This document shows positions 13,724 through 16,567 of a stretch of DNA of 16,567 nt, one piece after another. Below the pieces are notes generated by a model that did no database searches, was not told where the DNA came from, and worked only from the letters and a program-made list of their open reading frames with translations. Source of the stretch: Candidatus Roizmanbacteria bacterium RIFCSPHIGHO2_01_FULL_39_8 (GTDB lineage: Bacteria; Patescibacteriota; Microgenomatia; UBA1406; GWC2-37-13); contig MFZI01000079.1 in the NCBI GenBank assembly GCA_001789355.1, positions 18,185 to 34,751 of the forward strand, read 5' to 3'. Position numbers and translations under genes: made by a program. Within the stretch, counting starts at the first letter, position 1, and each line of letters opens with the position of its first letter.

Positions 13724-14728
13724 ATGAATAGTAAAAAAATAAGTGTGATAATACTTACTTTTAATGGGTTAAATTTTTTGAAGAGCTGTTTGCCTACCAT
13801 AAGAAAACAGACCTACAAAAACTTTGAGATAATCATTGTTGATAATCATTCCACAGATGATACTTTGGAATTCGTGTCTAAAAATTTCCCTGGGGCTAGA
13901 ATAGTTAGAAACAAGGCAAATTATGGATTTCCTAAGGGAAATAATATCGGAGCAAAAAAGGCAAAAGGAGACTATCTTTTTTTTCTCAATAATGATACAG
14001 AACTTTTTCCTGACACGCTCGAACAACTAATCAAAGCCTATCGACCAAAATCTTTACTTAGTCCTTATCAAATCCCAGCGAGAAATAAAAAATTGCAGGG
14101 GAGAGCTGGCGCTGGTATGGACATCTTTGGCTTTCCTTTTGTCGATCAAGACGATCTAGATAAGACGAAATTTTTTTACGCTGATGGCGCTGGTCTATTT
14201 ATAGAACGTGCTGATTTTTTTGCTATAGGAATGTTTGACGAGGAGCTCTTTTTCTTCCAGGAAGACATCGACCTTTCTTGGAGGGCGCGGATTTTTGGAT
14301 ATAATGTCATACCTTGCCCAAAAATTAAATTTTATCATTACTATGGAGGAACGGCGAAGTTAAATCTAGATTCACGCAGAAGGCTGCGAACAAGCTACTT
14401 CAGGCGCTACTATAACGACAGGAATGCGATTAGGAATATCATCAAAAATTATAGCTTTCCCATCGTAATTCCTATTCTTTCCATGCTTATTTTTTTCTAC
14501 TTTCTCGAAATGGCACTTTTTTTATTTCTAAGAGATTTGAGGGCAGTCAAATGCTATCTCAATGCGTTTCGCTGGAATCTTGTCCATATCAAGGATACGT
14601 TAAGAGCACGAAGGACTGTCCAAAAAGGCAGAAGAGTTTCTGACTGGAATCTCATGCGCGATATGTATTGGCAGTATTCCAAATTGATCCTTTTCCTAAA
14701 ATTTGAGCTGCCGTGGTTTCAGGATTGA
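13724..14728 (+). CDS. Family 2 glycosyltransferase, rhamnosyltransferase (WbbL)-like
   Basis: The protein is 334 residues from ATG 13724: KISVIILTFNGLNFL (5-19), EIIIVDNHSTDDT (35-47), NYGFPKGNNIGAKKAKGDY (66-84), FFLNNDTEL (86-94) with the N-D-T metal site, and FFFQEDIDLSWRARIFGY (176-193) with the E-D-x-D-L-x-W-R catalytic motif, followed by FYHYYGGT. These are signatures of the WbbL/rhamnosyltransferase-like GT2 group. A strongly hydrophobic segment (about 245-269) is a probable membrane helix, followed by a basic C-terminus. An in-frame ATG at 13679 would add 15 residues with no family counterpart, so 13724 is preferred. The gene sits alone on its strand between two minus-strand genes and ends 2 bp from the convergent galE stop. 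Donor identity as rhamnose is not established. Confidence 0.88.
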   Translation: MNSKKISVIILTFNGLNFLKSCLPTIRKQTYKNFEIIIVDNHSTDDTLEFVSKNFPGARIVRNKANYGFPKGNNIGAKKAKGDYLFFLNNDTELFPDTLEQLIKAYRPKSLLSPYQIPARNKKLQGRAGAGMDIFGFPFVDQDDLDKTKFFYADGAGLFIERADFFAIGMFDEELFFFQEDIDLSWRARIFGYNVIPCPKIKFYHYYGGTAKLNLDSRRRLRTSYFRRYYNDRNAIRNIIKNYSFPIVIPILSMLIFFYFLEMALFLFLRDLRAVKCYLNAFRWNLVHIKDTLRARRTVQKGRRVSDWNLMRDMYWQYSKLILFLKFELPWFQD

Positions 14729-14730
14729 TG

Positions 14731-15744
14731 TCAACGCTTCCAACCGTTTGGGTGATTCCGGTACCATTTGACAAGAGAGAGTATGCTGTCTGTGATTTTT
14801 CTTTTTGGTTTCCACCCTAGGACTTTTTGGGCTTTATTAATCGATGCAATAGTCTTTGCGTAATCGCCCCGTCGGGGTGTGGTCTTATTTAGTTTGAATT
14901 GAACACCGGTTGTTTCCTGTACTTTTCTCACTATCTCCATAACTGAATTCCCACTACCTGTACCCAAATTAATAATATCGCTCTTACCACCGCTAGCCAA
15001 ATACTGTAAAGCCAAAAGGTGAGCTTCATTTAAATCCATAACGTTGATAAAGTCCCTGATCGGAGTTTTGTCCGGAGTTTTTACTTGAGGACAGGTGAGA
15101 TAAAATTGTTCTATTCCTAAAGCCCCCCGAACCGCATTCTGCACGAGGAGAGAAGAGGGTTTTTTTGAATCTCCCATTAACCCGTCATCAGACGCGCCAC
15201 ATACATTAAAATAGCGGAGGATACAGTAGTGTATCCCCTTCAATTTTCCATACCACTCGATTATTTTTTCGACCATCAGTTTTGACTCACCATAGGGGTT
15301 TTCTGGATTTGTCGGATGTTTTTCATCAACCGGAATATAATGGGCGTCACCATATACAGCACACGTTGAAGAAAAGACGATTTTCTTCACGTGGTATTTT
15401 GCCATGCTTTCCAAAAGATTAGACGCCGCAGCAATATTAGAATTCAAATAGGTATAGGGATTTTTCATAGATTCATCGACAATACAGTAAGCCGCATAGT
15501 GGAGAACTGCATCGATTTCTTCCTTTTTAAAGATGGACGAAAGATTTTCTGCAAGATCTTTCTTATAAATATGCAGTTTTTCTTTTCCAAATATTTTTTG
15601 TAGAAGAACGAGGGGTTTTTTATAACCGCGGGAAAAATTATCCAAAGCCACAACACTATAGCCTTGCTGCAGAAGGAGATACGAAGCAATTGATCCAATG
15701 TACCCACCAGCACCAGTAACGAGAACTCTATTTTTTGCTGACAT
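14731..15744 (-). CDS. galE: UDP-glucose 4-epimerase (GalE type)
   Basis: Interconverts UDP-glucose and UDP-galactose, or the N-acetyl forms, using bound NAD in the cytoplasm. The 337-residue protein has VLVTGAGGYIGS (7-18), DNFSRGYKKPL (35-45), AAYCIVDESMKNPYTYLNSN (84-103), the serine/threonine active-site region FSSTCAVYGD (124-133), NPYGESKLMVEK with Y151 and K155 as the catalytic pair, and RYFNVCGA (177-184). These are hallmark GalE motifs and the length is the usual one. It would supply galactose or GalNAc donors to the glycosyltransferases nearby. The ATG is only 8 nt from a TATAGT box with a matching -35, so its mRNA may be leaderless. It is divergent from the DegT-type aminotransferase and convergent with the WbbL-like gene. 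Confidence 0.93.
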   Translation of the reverse strand: MSAKNRVLVTGAGGYIGSIASYLLLQQGYSVVALDNFSRGYKKPLVLLQKIFGKEKLHIYKKDLAENLSSIFKKEEIDAVLHYAAYCIVDESMKNPYTYLNSNIAAASNLLESMAKYHVKKIVFSSTCAVYGDAHYIPVDEKHPTNPENPYGESKLMVEKIIEWYGKLKGIHYCILRYFNVCGASDDGLMGDSKKPSSLLVQNAVRGALGIEQFYLTCPQVKTPDKTPIRDFINVMDLNEAHLLALQYLASGGKSDIINLGTGSGNSVMEIVRKVQETTGVQFKLNKTTPRRGDYAKTIASINKAQKVLGWKPKRKITDSILSLVKWYRNHPNGWKR

Positions 15745-15752
15745 GTTGAGAT

Positions 15753-15782
15753 ACTATATAATAAAATCTATTGAAAAATCAA
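15753..15782 (-). promoter_or_regulatory. Promoter of galE
   Basis: On the minus strand TTGATT (15782-15777), an 18-bp spacer, and TATAGT (15758-15753). The -10 ends 8 nt before the galE ATG, so the predicted transcript starts within a few bases of the start codon and no Shine-Dalgarno site could be included. Confidence 0.58.
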
Positions 15783-15799
15783 GAACGTTCCATTAGACT
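15771..15799 (+). promoter_or_regulatory. Promoter of the DegT-type aminotransferase
   Basis: TTGAAA (15771-15776), a 17-bp spacer and TAGACT (15794-15799), ending 9 nt before ATG 15809. Its -35 box directly abuts the -35 box of the galE promoter on the other strand, so the two promoters are back to back within 64 bp. Confidence 0.58.
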
Positions 15800-15808
15800 T
15801 TTTCCGAA

Positions 15809-16567
15809 ATGATTCCCATAACCAGGATAGTTGTAAAAAAAAGCGACATTAATGCAGTCGCAGAGGTCTTAAAATCAGGCTATCTCGTCCAGGGAAAGAA
15901 AGTGGCTGAATTGGAAAAAAAATTTGCTACACTTTGCAAAACTAAATATGCGGTCGCTTTAAACAGTGGAACAGCCGCTCTCCACACTGCTTTATACGCG
16001 TGCGGCTTAGGACAGGGTGATGAAGTCATTACGACTCCTTTTACGTTTGTGGCGACAGCTAACTCGATACTCATGGTTGGAGCAAAACCCGTATTTGTCG
16101 ACATCGAGGAAAAAACATTCAACATCGATCCAGCCAAAATAGAAAAAGCGATCACAAAAAGAACGAGAGCGATCATCGCGGTGAATATGTATGGCCAGCC
16201 TGCCGATTATGATGCCATCTGGAATATCGCAAAAAAGCATAATCTTTTTATAATCGAGGATGCAGCCCAGTCGGTAAATGCAACGTACAAAAAAAAGATG
16301 AGTGGAAATCTGGGGATCGTTGGTTGTTTTTCCTTGTATGCCTCTAAGAATATTATGTCTGCCGAAGGAGGAATCCTTACCACCAACGACAAGCGAATGT
16401 ACGAAAAGGCAAGGAGATTTCGTCATCACGGAGAAGATGAAGGAAAAAGATACCATTACTTTGATCTCGGTTACAATTATCGGATGACTGATATTCTAGC
16501 GGCACTTGCCATCGGTCAGCTAAAGAAAGTGAAAGAAATAACTAAAAAAAGGCAAGAGAATGCAAAA
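15809..16567 (+). CDS. DegT/DnrJ/EryC1/StrS sugar aminotransferase (3' end missing)
   Basis: An open frame from ATG 15809 runs off the right edge; 253 residues are visible of a family length near 370-400. Seen: GYLVQGKKVAELEKKFA (24-40), the PLP-phosphate-binding NSGTAALHTAL (52-62), DEVITTPFTFVATANSI (71-87), IIEDAAQS (148-155) with D151 placed to contact the PLP ring, and FSLYASKNIMSAEGG (174-188) with the Schiff-base lysine K180. The family aminates 3- or 4-keto nucleotide sugars with glutamate as donor, for example to perosamine or 4-amino-4,6-dideoxy sugars; which sugar cannot be told. It gives the cluster an amino-sugar branch. The nearly leader-free start and the divergent promoter shared with galE suggest common control. 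Confidence 0.92.
   Translation, partial: MIPITRIVVKKSDINAVAEVLKSGYLVQGKKVAELEKKFATLCKTKYAVALNSGTAALHTALYACGLGQGDEVITTPFTFVATANSILMVGAKPVFVDIEEKTFNIDPAKIEKAITKRTRAIIAVNMYGQPADYDAIWNIAKKHNLFIIEDAAQSVNATYKKKMSGNLGIVGCFSLYASKNIMSAEGGILTTNDKRMYEKARRFRHHGEDEGKRYHYFDLGYNYRMTDILAALAIGQLKKVKEITKKRQENAK

Overview
The window looks like a piece of a compact, AT-rich bacterial genome. Several genes end in TGA, so the code is the standard bacterial one. Sigma70-like -35/-10 boxes and purine-rich ribosome binding sites point to Bacteria rather than Archaea. A palindromic repeat of the GTCATTGCGAG...GCAATCTC type, many catalytic-core-only or split enzymes, and possible leaderless starts would fit a candidate-phyla (Patescibacteria/CPR-like) genome. 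That placement is inference and was not tested. No rRNA, tRNA, CRISPR array, transposase or phage gene was seen.

Region 1 (1-4260) is amino-acid metabolism around aspartate. A class I aminotransferase, cut by the left edge, converges on a tight minus-strand operon of aspartate kinase, homoserine dehydrogenase and archaeal/fungal-type aspartate-semialdehyde dehydrogenase. Together these would carry oxaloacetate through aspartate and aspartyl phosphate to aspartate semialdehyde and homoserine. The kinase has only its catalytic domain and no ACT regulatory domains. The dehydrogenase resembles the C-terminal half of fused ThrA/MetL enzymes.

Region 2 (4261-4680) is a gene-poor junction. It holds a good promoter driving a 40-codon stump of a family 2 glycosyltransferase, then the palindromic repeat, then an extended -10 box abutting the next gene.

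Region 3 (4681-16567) is a surface-glycan cluster. Plus-strand genes are a polysaccharide deacetylase, a SAM methyltransferase, a nucleotide-sugar epimerase with a zinc-ribbon-like insert (dTDP-L-rhamnose 4-epimerase-like), two GT2 glycosyltransferases, a hexapeptide acyltransferase and a putative sugar O-methyltransferase. A very AT-rich minus-strand unit follows: split transketolase N and C subunits plus another GT2. Then come a plus-strand WbbL-like GT2, a minus-strand GalE-type UDP-glucose 4-epimerase, and a plus-strand DegT/DnrJ/EryC1/StrS sugar aminotransferase that runs off the right edge. The set suggests assembly of a glycan with rare, amino, methylated and acetylated sugars. No flippase, polymerase, ABC exporter or initiating phosphoglycosyltransferase is in view, so the cluster must continue beyond the window or rely on distant genes.

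The strongest observations for follow-up are: the ACT-less kinase overlapping a ThrA-like dehydrogenase, with an A8 run in the overlap; the unannotated GT2 remnant with its own promoter; repeated placement of -10 boxes 6-9 nt before start codons (possible leaderless mRNAs), while clear Shine-Dalgarno sites occur at translationally coupled internal genes; and the back-to-back divergent promoter pair between galE and the sugar aminotransferase.
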